19,266 bases of DNA. Origin: QWOP01 sp003669605. GTDB taxonomy: Bacteria; Planctomycetota; Planctomycetia; Pirellulales; UBA1268. Within the stretch, counting starts at the first letter, position 1; each line of letters opens with the position of its first letter. The notes under the pieces are model-generated. The model saw only the letters and a list, made by a program, of their open reading frames with translations. It made no database searches and was not told where the DNA came from. The DNA lies in the NCBI GenBank assembly GCA_947481985.1, contig CANKIK010000090.1, positions 1-19,266 on the forward strand, written 5' to 3'. The translations under genes were made by a program, and so were the position numbers. Positions 7,289 through 14,636 of this stretch are shown here, in pieces.

Positions 7289-8365
7289 ATGATGGGAATG
7301 CCCGGCTCCCGGTGGTTTTTTTCCCAACTCATTCCCGCCATCATGCCCCGCACCGCTCCACAGCATTGTCTCCTCCCTCGCGGCTTCACGCTCGTGGAGT
7401 TGCTCGTCGTCATCGCCATCATCGGCACGCTCGTCGGCCTCCTCCTCCCGGCCGTGCAGTCGGCCCGTGAGGCGGGCAGACGGATGCAGTGTGGCAATAA
7501 TCTCAAGCAGCTCGCGCTTGCCTTCCAGAACTACGAGTCGGCGAAAAAAAAACTTCCGCTGGCTTACACCGATCCCAACGGGGCGACAAAGTTCCACTCG
7601 TGGGCGCCGTTCCTCCTCCCCTTCGTCGAGGAGGCCAATCTGGTCAGCCAGTACACGCTTGCCACCGAGTGGTGGAAGAGCCCCAACCGTGAGATCGTCA
7701 TCAGCCAACTTGGCGTCGTGCAATGTCCGTCGACGCCCTCCTTCAACCGGATCCAAGACAAGCCGGAGACGACGCCGCCAAACAAGACCGGCGCCTGCGG
7801 CGACTATTTCCCGCCGACTGGAGTCCACCCGGTCGATGCCAATCGATTCCTCGCCGCCGATGAGAAGGTGACAGGGGACACGCGCGGCATCGTCTGCTGG
7901 TGGAGCGACGGCACGAAGGCGACGGTCGCCGGACTCAACAACGGCGGTCCGGCCAACTCATCCAACCGATTCGCCGATGTCGTCGACGGGCTCTCGAAAA
8001 CGATCCTCATGGCGGAATGCGCGGGCCGCGAGGATGTCTACCGCGGAAGGAAAAAGTATCCCGTCGACTACACCGGTGCTTCGGGGAAGAAGATCCGAGC
8101 CCGCGGCGGCGCGTGGGCGACGACCGACAACGCCTTCATGATCGGTTCGGTGAAGCCGTGGGACGCTTCGTTCGGCGACATCCCCACCCCACCGCGGATC
8201 AACTCATCCAATGAGTGGGGCCACGCGTTCTATGCCTTCCACCCGCAGGGTACCAACCTCAGCATGGCCGACGGTTCGGTGCAGTTCCTCGCCGACGACA
8301 CCCCACTGCGGCTCCTTTGCACGCTCGTGACGCGCGCCGGCAGCGAGACGGCCGCGGCCCCCTAA
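7289..8365 (+). CDS. DUF1559 protein with prepilin-type N-terminus
   Basis: This 358-residue protein has a type IV prepilin-like leader: a short basic segment, then RGFTLVELLVVIAIIGTLVG, where peptidase cleavage would follow the Gly and the Glu at +5 is conserved. It continues with LLPAVQSAREAGRRMQCGNNLKQLALAFQNYE, the hallmark of the DUF1559 (SBP_bac_10-like) family. That family is greatly expanded in planctomycetes. The C-terminus carries the usual motif HPQGTNLSMADGSVQFL. The start at 7289 is preferred because AGAGG lies eight bases upstream; an ATG at 7343 would give a more typical short leader but lacks a binding site. The protein is probably exported to the cell surface or periplasm. 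Its role is unknown. It lies 83 bases after the response regulator and could be co-transcribed. Confidence 0.92.
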   Translation: MMGMPGSRWFFSQLIPAIMPRTAPQHCLLPRGFTLVELLVVIAIIGTLVGLLLPAVQSAREAGRRMQCGNNLKQLALAFQNYESAKKKLPLAYTDPNGATKFHSWAPFLLPFVEEANLVSQYTLATEWWKSPNREIVISQLGVVQCPSTPSFNRIQDKPETTPPNKTGACGDYFPPTGVHPVDANRFLAADEKVTGDTRGIVCWWSDGTKATVAGLNNGGPANSSNRFADVVDGLSKTILMAECAGREDVYRGRKKYPVDYTGASGKKIRARGGAWATTDNAFMIGSVKPWDASFGDIPTPPRINSSNEWGHAFYAFHPQGTNLSMADGSVQFLADDTPLRLLCTLVTRAGSETAAAP

Positions 8366-8371
8366 CTGCTC

Positions 8372-8402
8372 GTGGAAAAAGTCATCCATGACCTTTTTCC
8401 AC
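8372..8402. terminator. Probable bidirectional terminator within repeat copy 1
   Basis: GTGGAAAAAGTCAT and ATGACCTTTTTCCAC form a stem of about 14 pairs with one bulged base and a two-base CC loop. The A-tract on one side and T-tract on the other are symmetrical, so either strand could act as a weak intrinsic terminator. Its position between the convergent stops at 8365 and 8483 fits that role. The T-run forms part of the stem rather than following it, which lowers confidence. Confidence 0.4.
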
Positions 8403-8470
8403 TCAGGACACCTCCGGTTTTCTCGAGTGCTACCCACGCCCCGCCGGGCCGGCCTGCATTGGTTGGTGGG
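8372..8470 (+). repeat. Interspersed repeat, copy 1
   Basis: This copy begins six bases after the DUF1559 stop with GTGGAAAAAGTCATCC, continues through CACCTCCGGTTTT and CTCGAGTGCTA, and degenerates after about 8445. It aligns collinearly with copy 5 (16277) and with the reverse complements of copies 3 and 6. It lies between two convergent genes. The right edge is approximate. Confidence 0.85.
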
Positions 8471-8482
8471 ATCAGCGATCGC

Positions 8483-9745
8483 TCACGGCTGCTCGGGGAG
8501 CCGGCTGGTTTCGACGGCCGGCGTCGGGCCGGTGCAGGCCCGCATGAAGGCGACCAGATCGGCCTTCTCCTGAGGGGTCAACTTGAGCGGCTTGATCTTG
8601 TCGGAGAGCGTCGCGTTGGCATGCCCTCCCTTGTCGTACCACTCCACCACTTCTTCGAGCGTGGCGAGCGACCCATCGTGCATGTACGGCGCCGTAAGGG
8701 CAGCGTTGCGGACCGTCGGCGTCTTGAAGGCCCCCTTGTCTTTAGGGTCCTTGGTGACGACGAACCGGCCCAAGTCGGGCTCTGCAGCATCCATACCGAT
8801 GCCGAGGTTGTGGTACTTCTCGTCGGCGAGATTTGCGCCGACGTGGCAGGCGGTGCAGTTCCCCTTCTCAGTGAAGAAAACTTCGCGGCCACGCTTGGCC
8901 GATTCCGACATCGCGTAGGTGGCGGCGGCGGCTTGGGCTGCGGCGTATTTCTTGGCGAGATCTTCGTCCTCTTTGATGTCGTCCTCATCCAGCGCAGCAA
9001 ACGGCCGGAGCTGCTCGCCGTAGTCGTAGGGGGAGGGACCGGTGACGAGGACCCGTTCAAAGGTAGCAAGTGCCTTGCCGACAGCGTCGATGGAGACGCC
9101 GCCGAAGATCTTCTTGAACTGCTTCTGGTAGACCGGGATTCCGGCGAGCCGCTCGACGACGAGGTCGTGCGTGAATCCCATCTCGATCGGATTGGCGATT
9201 GGCCCCACAGCCTGGGCCTCGAGCGAATCGGCGCGGCCATCCCAGAACTGGGCCCCAGAGAGGATGCGGTTGAACGACACCGGCGAGTTGCGGCCTCCCA
9301 TCTGGTCGCGGATGCCAAGGCCAGTCTTCGTGTGGGCACCAAACCCCTGAGCAGGGTCGTGGCAACTGGCGCAGCTCACGGTGGCGTCAGCGGAGAGGCG
9401 GGGATCGAAATAGAGTTGTCGACCGAGTTCAATCTTGGCACGGGTGAGTGGATTCTTCGCCAGACCGGTGATCTGCGCGGCCCCCTGGGAGAGCCCCAGC
9501 GGGAGGATCGCTTCGAGTTCCTGCAGGTTGCGGGGCTCGGCGAGCCAGGCATCGATCTCCGTGCCGGTGATCGGTCCGGTACCGGGCACGCCGGCAGTCA
9601 GGGAGGCATCACCGAGGTGGACCTGCTCGGCGGCTTCCGCACCTCCCGGCACGAGGGTGCCAGCCCCAGCGAGCAACCCAACGAGCAAACAGCCGCCCAG
9701 CGGCAGGAGAGATTTTAGCGGCGACATCGTGGCGGTCTTCCTCAT
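8483..9745 (-). CDS. Di-heme cytochrome c peroxidase (MauG/CcpA family)
   Basis: The 420-residue product starts at the ATG at 9745, which has AAGGAG nine bases upstream and opens a signal peptide (hydrophobic residues ~11-33, likely cleavage near GGAEAA). The protein is therefore periplasmic. It has two covalent heme c sites, CASCH at 125-129 and CTACH at 297-301, and the family signature APYMHDGSLATLEEVVEWYDKGG around 353-374. The flanking blocks ELGRQLYFDPRLSAD, FWDGRADSLEAQA and NPIEMG are also typical. Bacterial di-heme peroxidases reduce hydrogen peroxide with electrons from small cytochromes; MauG relatives instead modify protein residues. The sequence alone does not separate the two. 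It stands alone on this strand, facing the DUF1559 gene, with its promoter in the 9746-10031 gap. Confidence 0.93.
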   Translation of the reverse strand: MRKTATMSPLKSLLPLGGCLLVGLLAGAGTLVPGGAEAAEQVHLGDASLTAGVPGTGPITGTEIDAWLAEPRNLQELEAILPLGLSQGAAQITGLAKNPLTRAKIELGRQLYFDPRLSADATVSCASCHDPAQGFGAHTKTGLGIRDQMGGRNSPVSFNRILSGAQFWDGRADSLEAQAVGPIANPIEMGFTHDLVVERLAGIPVYQKQFKKIFGGVSIDAVGKALATFERVLVTGPSPYDYGEQLRPFAALDEDDIKEDEDLAKKYAAAQAAAATYAMSESAKRGREVFFTEKGNCTACHVGANLADEKYHNLGIGMDAAEPDLGRFVVTKDPKDKGAFKTPTVRNAALTAPYMHDGSLATLEEVVEWYDKGGHANATLSDKIKPLKLTPQEKADLVAFMRACTGPTPAVETSRLPEQP

Positions 9746-9760
9746 GGCACAGCGCTCCTT

Positions 9761-9800
9761 GCGAAACGGAAACGGCGAAACGGAAACGGCGAAACGGAAC
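9761..9800 (-). repeat. 14-base tandem repeat in peroxidase leader
   Basis: The unit GCGAAACGGAAACG occurs at 9761-9774 and 9775-9788, with a near-complete third copy at 9789-9800. It lies directly upstream of the AAGGAG ribosome binding site (9755-9760) of the di-heme peroxidase gene. It is therefore in that gene's leader or core promoter, where copy number could affect expression. Confidence 0.9.
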
Positions 9801-9957
9801 TCCGAGCCCACCAGCAGGCGGGCTCTTTGCGACCGCCCCACAGCCCTGGGGCCGGCCACCGATGGCCGCCGTCCATACAGTATCGGCATCGGGTAAAACC
9901 GGGTTCAATCCCCCAAACTAACACGAATCGATCAGTGACCCCTCCGCGACCGGTTGC

Positions 9958-9986
9958 TTTGCAGGCCCGAAACCCGCCCCTACAAT
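9958..9986 (+). promoter_or_regulatory. Candidate sigma-70 promoter for the YidB-like gene
   Basis: TTTGCA (9958-9963) and TACAAT (9981-9986) are 17 bases apart and resemble -35 and -10 boxes (four and five of six consensus bases). They lie 45 bases upstream of the YidB-like start codon. The call rests on motif and spacing only. Confidence 0.35.
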
Positions 9987-10031
9987 CAGTTTGCGTGCCA
10001 ACTTACTGGTCATTTCCCGGAGCATTTTCTG

Positions 10032-10487
10032 ATGGACATTCTCGGCGAGATTCTCAAGCAGGTCCTCGAGGGCGCCGCTCAGCAGCAGCAGCAGCCCCAG
10101 CAACGCACCCCGGCCCCGCAGCAGCGGGCGCCGCAGCCCCAACGCGCCCCGGCTCCGCAGCCGCCGCAGGGTATGCCCTCCCCCAATGATCTCGGCGACA
10201 TCTTCAAGCAGATCTTTGGCGGCAACGACGCCCAGAAGCTCCCCGAGGTCGTGAAGCAGTTCGAGGAGAAGGGGATGCGCGACCAGGTTGACTCCTGGGT
10301 CCGTACCGGCCCCAACAAGCCAGTCGACCGCCGCCAGATCGAGGATGTGTTCGGCGACAAGGAACTCGACACCCTCGCGCGGAGCAAGGGGATCGATCCC
10401 AACGATTTGGCCGAGGTTCTCGCCAAGTACATTCCCAAGATCATCGACGAATTGACCCCCTCTGGTCAGGTCGCCCACCGGCGCTAA
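10032..10487 (+). CDS. YidB-like (DUF937) protein
   Basis: The 151-residue protein starts at the ATG at 10032, with GGAG at 10019-10022. An upstream in-frame extension lacks a binding site and covers the likely promoter. Residues ~1-15 form a short helix (MDILGEILKQVLEGA). Residues ~16-50 are a low-complexity Gln/Pro/Ala linker. Residues ~51-65 (PNDLGDIFKQIFGG) resemble the first helix. The C-terminal ~80 residues match the YidB fold: VVKQFEEKGMRDQVDSWV, TGPNKPVDRRQIEDVFG, LDTLARSKGIDPNDLAEVLAKYIPKIIDELTPSG. No signal peptide or membrane segment is seen. YidB proteins have no well-established function. The duplicated helix may mean the linker was inserted into an ancestral N-terminus. A fragment of the interspersed repeat starts seven bases after the stop. 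Confidence 0.85.
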   Translation: MDILGEILKQVLEGAAQQQQQPQQRTPAPQQRAPQPQRAPAPQPPQGMPSPNDLGDIFKQIFGGNDAQKLPEVVKQFEEKGMRDQVDSWVRTGPNKPVDRRQIEDVFGDKELDTLARSKGIDPNDLAEVLAKYIPKIIDELTPSGQVAHRR

Positions 10488-10493
10488 GAGGCT

Positions 10494-10510
10494 GTGGAAA
10501 AAGTCATCCC
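10494..10510 (+). repeat. Interspersed repeat, copy 2 (fragment)
   Basis: The 17 bases starting GTGGAAAAAGTCATCC are identical to the opening of copy 5 at 16277. The similarity stops abruptly afterwards, so this is a truncated copy. Like copy 1 it sits within a few bases of a stop codon. Confidence 0.65.
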
Positions 10511-10650
10511 GAACCGCCGTGCCCCCGGAACTCCCGTGGGGCATGGCGGGAAGGATAGCCTGCGGATGTCCTGTGCCACGAAACAGCCCACGGTCTCCCC
10601 CGCATCCTCATGCTCTCTCATGCTTCTTCATGCTCCATACCGATCCAAGT

Positions 10651-10710
10651 CTGTCCTGCCTGTCATGCTTGTCATGCCTGTCCTGCTTGTCATGCTTGTC
10701 CTTGTCATGG
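10651..10710 (+). repeat. Nine-base tandem repeat upstream of hydrolase gene
   Basis: Five nine-base units of the form YTGTCMTGC (10651-10695) are followed by a shortened unit and a final TTGTCATGG ending at 10710. It lies just before the preferred hydrolase start at 10717. If translation began further upstream the repeat would encode repeated Ser-Cys-Leu, which is unlikely to be native protein but cannot be excluded. Confidence 0.9.
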
Positions 10711-10716
10711 CGGGGG

Positions 10717-11847
10717 ATGGCCAGCGGAATGGCTTCGATTGGGATCTTCGTTGGAGCAGCGGCGACCCTGCCGCTGACGGCTCTCCCGGTCGCAATGGGT
10801 TCGCCCACGGCGGCTGATGGAGCGTCAGGGGTGTTGACCTGGCTGGAAGACCCGCGTGCTCCCCTCGACGCTCCGGTGCAGGACGAGACGGTTCCGGGAC
10901 GATGGTCATGGCGGAGCCAGCGCCGCTCAACGCGGCGCCGCGCGGCAGCAGAAAGGTTCCGTGCGCCCGCGCCTCTGAACCCCCTCGAGCAAACCAATGA
11001 CCACGCTGACGAGCCCACCGGGGACGACACCCTCCGCGGTGCCGGACTGACCCTCCGCGATCAGCCCTCCGTGACACCCGACCCCGCCGGCAGACGCCGC
11101 TTCGACATCACCCTTCCCAGCCGCTGCCAGGGTGATATTCCGCTGGTTGTGTGGATCCGAAGCCAGTCCTGGCGCGACGCCCCAAAAGTCGAGTGCCCTC
11201 TGGAATGGCTGTCGCTCGAGGGCTATGCGGTGGCCAGCATCGACCATCGCCCCGCCGATGTCGCCACGTTCCCCGCCCAGCTCGACGACTGTCGGGCAGC
11301 TCTTGTGGAGATCGTCCGCCGCTCCGGCGAGTGGGGCATCGACCCCGCACGGATCTGTGTCGTCGGCAGCGGAAGCGGCGGCCATCTGGCAGCACTCTTA
11401 GGCCTGCTCGACGCGCCAGCCGGCACCCGAGAGGAGGAAGTGGCTGCCGTTTGTCTGGTCTCAGCGCCCACGCACCTGCCGTCGCTCGGCGGCGAGCACG
11501 ACCGCCCCCGATCACCCGCCAGCCTGCTAGTGGGTGGGCCACTCCCGGAGGTCCGCGAGGCGGCCCAACGGGCCAGCCCGCTATTGTTTGTGACTCCCGA
11601 TGACCCTCCCTGCCTGATCATTCATGGGACTGCCGACCGCGTGGTGCCCGCCGATCAGGCGGAGCGCCTCGATGCGGCGTTGCAGGCGGCAGGGGTCCGC
11701 TCCAGACTGCTGCTCCTCGATGGTGCGGGCCATGCTCCGTCGCTGCGCCGCAACTCCCCAGCCGGCCAAGCCATCCTCAACTTCCTGGATTCGGTCGTGC
11801 GCTCTGCGGCAGCCCCCCACTCGGACGATGCCGATGCGACGCCGTGA
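10717..11847 (+). CDS. Alpha/beta hydrolase (BD-FAE-like) lacking usual nucleophile
   Basis: The start is uncertain. The ATG at 10717 gives 376 residues with a plausible signal peptide (MASGMASIGIFVGAAATLPL); an ATG at 10729 and in-frame starts upstream of the tandem repeat are alternatives. From residue ~135 on, the protein resembles secreted esterases of the BD-FAE/prolyl oligopeptidase group common in planctomycetes: GYAVASIDHR, FPAQLDDCRAAL, GIDPARICVVG, an Asp in HGTADRVVP and a His in GAGHAP. The nucleophile elbow, normally GxSAGGHLA, reads GSGSGGHLA. The residue at the serine position is Gly219 (codon GGA at 11371), with serines on either side. It may be a pseudo-enzyme or use a shifted serine. 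Its end overlaps the metallophosphoesterase start by 20 bases. Confidence 0.8.
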   Translation: MASGMASIGIFVGAAATLPLTALPVAMGSPTAADGASGVLTWLEDPRAPLDAPVQDETVPGRWSWRSQRRSTRRRAAAERFRAPAPLNPLEQTNDHADEPTGDDTLRGAGLTLRDQPSVTPDPAGRRRFDITLPSRCQGDIPLVVWIRSQSWRDAPKVECPLEWLSLEGYAVASIDHRPADVATFPAQLDDCRAALVEIVRRSGEWGIDPARICVVGSGSGGHLAALLGLLDAPAGTREEEVAAVCLVSAPTHLPSLGGEHDRPRSPASLLVGGPLPEVREAAQRASPLLFVTPDDPPCLIIHGTADRVVPADQAERLDAALQAAGVRSRLLLLDGAGHAPSLRRNSPAGQAILNFLDSVVRSAAAPHSDDADATP

Positions 11848-12676
11848 CATCCTCCGTGGAGCGGCAGGCCTAGGCTGTGGCACGGCGCTGGCGATCGGCA
11901 TCGACGCCGTGGCGGTGACGCCCAACCGGCTCGCTGTCAGTCGCCACTTCTTCGGCCCCGCACAAGCAGGACGGCGCGTGCGGATCGCCCACATCAGCGA
12001 CCTTCACATCCAGGCCTTTGCCGGGATTCACCGGCAATTGCTCGAGGCGGTGGTTGCCTCAGCACCCGACCTGCTTGTGATCACTGGCGACAGCATTGAT
12101 GCTCCTCAGGGCCTCGCTCCGCTGGAGCAATTCCTCGCCAGCTGCCCGCCGGTCCCGCGGCGGCTGGCGATCCTCGGCAACTGGGAGTACAAGGCGGGGG
12201 TGGACCAAGCAGCATTCCGACACCTCCACGAGGAGTACAGCTTTGCGTTGCTGGTCAACGAATCGGTGAGCCTCGAGTTCGCGGTGGGCGATGCCAGGCA
12301 GCCCACCACTCTCCGCGTCACCGGACTCGATGACCTGCAGTGTGGCCGGGCCGATGCCGCAGGGGCTCTGGCCGGCAGATCCCCCTGCGACCACCACCTC
12401 ATCCTCGCCCACTGCCCGGCGCAGCGGGACGACCTCGGCTTGCCCGCCGACCATCCCGCGGATCTCGTCCTCTCCGGACACACCCATGGCGGGCAGGTGA
12501 CAGCGGCTGGCATGGCGCTGGTGACACCTCCGGGCAGCGGACGCTATGTGGCCGGCTGGTACCGCGACGCCGGACGACCACCGCTGTTCGTCTCCCGCGG
12601 AGTCGGCATGTCGACGTTTCCGGTCCGCCTCGGCGCCACTCCGGAACTGGCGATCATCGACTGGATGCTGGGCTGA
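11828..12676 (+). CDS. Tat-exported metallophosphoesterase (YkuE-like)
   Basis: The 282-residue protein starts at the ATG at 11828 (an ATG at 11834 is an alternative), 20 bases inside the upstream hydrolase gene, so the two are probably co-transcribed and coupled. The N-terminus MPMRRRDILRGAAGLGCGTA is a twin-arginine-type signal. Calcineurin-like metal-binding motifs appear in order: ISDLHI, ITGDSID, LGNWEY, ILAHCP and SGHTHGGQ. The third motif is usually GNH(D/E); here the catalytic-site His is replaced by Trp while the metal-binding Asn is kept. Proteins of this class hydrolyse phosphomono- or diesters; YkuE-type members act outside the cytoplasm. The substrate is not predictable from sequence. 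Confidence 0.88.
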   Translation: MPMRRRDILRGAAGLGCGTALAIGIDAVAVTPNRLAVSRHFFGPAQAGRRVRIAHISDLHIQAFAGIHRQLLEAVVASAPDLLVITGDSIDAPQGLAPLEQFLASCPPVPRRLAILGNWEYKAGVDQAAFRHLHEEYSFALLVNESVSLEFAVGDARQPTTLRVTGLDDLQCGRADAAGALAGRSPCDHHLILAHCPAQRDDLGLPADHPADLVLSGHTHGGQVTAAGMALVTPPGSGRYVAGWYRDAGRPPLFVSRGVGMSTFPVRLGATPELAIIDWMLG

Positions 12677-12820
12677 CCGGCCTCTGGCTGCAAAGTCGCT
12701 ACAGCCCGCTCTTCTTCTCCCCCTTGTGCAGTCGTCCTGGGGAACCCGTCGATACTTTCCTCGTCCCCCCTATCCCTTCATCTTCCGCCTCTAGCCACTC
12801 ACCAGGGTCGTCACCAAGCC

Positions 12821-13693
12821 ATGCCAGGTCCACGCCGCAAGACGTCCTCCACCGCCGTCCAGAACCCACTGGAGACGTACCTCCGTGACATCAACGATGT
12901 GTCGTTGCTGACGGCGGACCAGGAAAAGGAACTCGCCGTGGCCATCGGCAAGGGGGACGCCCAGGCCCGCGATCACATGATCCGCGCCAATCTCCGATTG
13001 GTCGTCAACATCGCTCGCGGCTATGCCAACCGCGGCCTCCTCCTCCCCGACCTGATCGAGGAGGGCAACCTCGGCCTGCTCCGCGCCGTGGAGGGATTCG
13101 ACCCGCGCATCGGCACCCGCTTCAGCACCTATGCCAGTTACTGGATCAAGCAGTCGATCAAACGGGCCCTGATCAACACCGGCAAGACAATCCGCATTCC
13201 CGCCTATATGGTGGAACTCCTTTCCAAATGGCGCCGGGCCAGTGCCCGGTTGCTCGAGACCCTCGGCCGCACACCGACGCCGGAGGAGATCGCCCGGATG
13301 CTGGGGCTAGCGCGTAAGAAACTCCCCATCATCAAGAAGGCGATCCACATCCACAACGCCTCACCGCAGACCGATCAAGCCGATGGTGGTTGGTCGCTGG
13401 GGGACGTGCTCCGCGACGAAAACACGAAGTGCCCCGCCGAGGTGATGCTCGACGAAGACACGATGCGGCATGTCCTCCGCCGCATTGAACTCCTCGACCC
13501 CCGTGCCGCCACCATTCTCCGGCTCCGCTTCGGCCTCGGCGGCGGAGAGCCGATGACCCTCAAAGAGATCGGCGTCATCCTCTCCCTGACACGCGAACGC
13601 GTCCGCCAGATCGAGTCCGAGACCCTCGCCACCCTCGCCTTGGAACTCGACGGCGCCCCCAGGGTGAAGGTCCAGTTGCGGCACGGTGCGTGA
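12821..13693 (+). CDS. RpoD-like sigma-70 family sigma factor (group 2 type)
   Basis: The 290-residue protein directs RNA polymerase to promoters. It has region 1.2 (NPLETYLRDINDVSLLTADQEKELA), region 2 with the -10 recognition helix (DLIEEGNLGLLRAVEGFDP, FSTYASYWIKQSIKRAL), region 3 (~145-185) and region 4 with a helix-turn-helix (LKEIGVILSLTRERVRQIE). There is no region 1.1 and the length is short, which is typical of non-essential group 2 factors rather than the main RpoD. The preceding 144-base gap is pyrimidine-rich and contains no clear promoter. The ribosome binding site is weak. An interspersed repeat begins 12 bases after the stop. Which genes it controls is not visible here. Confidence 0.92.
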   Translation: MPGPRRKTSSTAVQNPLETYLRDINDVSLLTADQEKELAVAIGKGDAQARDHMIRANLRLVVNIARGYANRGLLLPDLIEEGNLGLLRAVEGFDPRIGTRFSTYASYWIKQSIKRALINTGKTIRIPAYMVELLSKWRRASARLLETLGRTPTPEEIARMLGLARKKLPIIKKAIHIHNASPQTDQADGGWSLGDVLRDENTKCPAEVMLDEDTMRHVLRRIELLDPRAATILRLRFGLGGGEPMTLKEIGVILSLTRERVRQIESETLATLALELDGAPRVKVQLRHGA

Positions 13694-13705
13694 CGGGTCA
13701 AGCAT

Positions 13706-13813
13706 CCTGTGGATAGACTGCCAGCACGCGTTGCACGAGGCAGTCGCCAGGGCAGAGCACTCGAGAGCAGCGGAGGTTTCCCACGTGGAACAATGTCAGG
13801 AATGACTTTTTCG
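13706..13813 (-). repeat. Interspersed repeat, copy 3 (reverse)
   Basis: Read on the minus strand it starts GAAAAAGTCATTCCTGAC, passes through GTTCCACGTGGGAAACC and CTCGAGTGCT, and ends CTATCCACAGG. It aligns without gaps to copy 6 over about 107 bases and clearly matches copy 5. It occupies most of the gap between the sigma factor stop and apt. Confidence 0.85.
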
Positions 13814-13869
13814 TCGGCTGTGAGGCTCCCCAGTTGCCCGCCATCGTGTCCCGGAGTGAAAAGCCTGCC

Positions 13870-14394
13870 GTGAATGCCCCCATCGACCTCCAGCGCTTCA
13901 TCCGCCCCGTGCCCGACTTCCCCAAGCCGGGGATTCTGTTCCGCGACATCACGCCGCTGCTCGCCGACCACGCCGCACTTCTTGAGGCCATCGAACTGAT
14001 GGCGGCGCCTTGGCGCGGAGAGCGGCTCGACGCCATCGCCGCGGTCGAGGCCCGCGGATTCCTCTTCGCCGTGCCGTTGGCGCTCGCGCTGAATGTCGGG
14101 GTGATCCCGGTCCGTAAGCCCGGCAAGTTGCCCGCCGAGACGATCGAATATGAGTACGACCTGGAATACGGCCGCGACAGATTGCAGATGCATGCCGGTG
14201 TCCTCCGCCCCGGGGCCCGGACGCTCGTTGTGGACGACGTCCTGGCAACGGGAGGCACTGCCGCCGCCTGCATGCGGCTGATTGAGGCCGGTGGAGGGAT
14301 CGTCGCCGGGGCGGCATTCCTGGTGGAAATCTCCCCCCTCGCCGGCCGGGCAAGGCTTGTCCCCCACCGCATTGAAAGCGCGATTATCTACTAG
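13870..14394 (+). CDS. apt: Adenine phosphoribosyltransferase
   Basis: The enzyme makes AMP from adenine and PRPP in purine salvage, in the cytoplasm. The 174-residue product matches Apt along its length: VPDFPKPGILFRDITPLL near the N-terminus, AVEARGFLFAVPLALAL, VRKPGKLPAETIEYEYDLEYG and the PRPP-binding motif VVDDVLATGGTAAA. I chose the GTG at 13870 because it gives an N-terminus of normal Apt length. A GTG at 13846 or a TTG at 13834 would add up to 12 residues. GGAG at 13853-13856 is rather far upstream. The C-terminus lacks the usual short tail after the last strand but looks complete. Interspersed repeats flank it on both sides. Confidence 0.95.
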   Translation: MNAPIDLQRFIRPVPDFPKPGILFRDITPLLADHAALLEAIELMAAPWRGERLDAIAAVEARGFLFAVPLALALNVGVIPVRKPGKLPAETIEYEYDLEYGRDRLQMHAGVLRPGARTLVVDDVLATGGTAAACMRLIEAGGGIVAGAAFLVEISPLAGRARLVPHRIESAIIY

Positions 14395-14430
14395 TTTGGC
14401 CGCTGGTTTTGCCCCAGGAAGCCGGCCGCT

Positions 14431-14492
14431 CACAAAGTCGTCGCGGACCTTTTCTACTGTGAAAACAGCGGTTTTCCACCGCACAACCGCCC
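14431..14492 (+). repeat. Interspersed repeat, copy 4 (diverged)
   Basis: CAAAGTC, GACCTTTTC and GTGAAAACAGCGGTTTTCCACC follow the order of the first half of copy 5. GTGAAAAC and GTTTTCCAC pair to form a hairpin. It lies 36 bases after the apt stop. It is the most diverged copy, and only its first half is recognisable. Confidence 0.55.
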
Positions 14493-14636
14493 CGTCACGT
14501 CGAGGGGGACTGCACCGCAGCCATCTCCCTGAGGCGGCTGCTTTCCCGGCGCCCGACGGCGAACTACGCTTGAGTGAGCCGGCCCTGCCGGCGGCGGGAC
14601 GAATCTGTCCCGAAACACCGTCAAGGAACCCCGCCT

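Noticed and set aside
8372..9718. Long open frame on the plus strand opposite the di-heme peroxidase
   Set aside because: The minus strand encodes a full peroxidase with both heme motifs, a signal peptide and a ribosome binding site. The plus-strand frame is a codon-bias shadow and starts inside a repeat.
9893..9920. tRNA T-arm-like sequence GGGTTCAATCCCCC
   Set aside because: Only three stem pairs form, and there is no acceptor stem, D arm or anticodon arm at the proper distance upstream.
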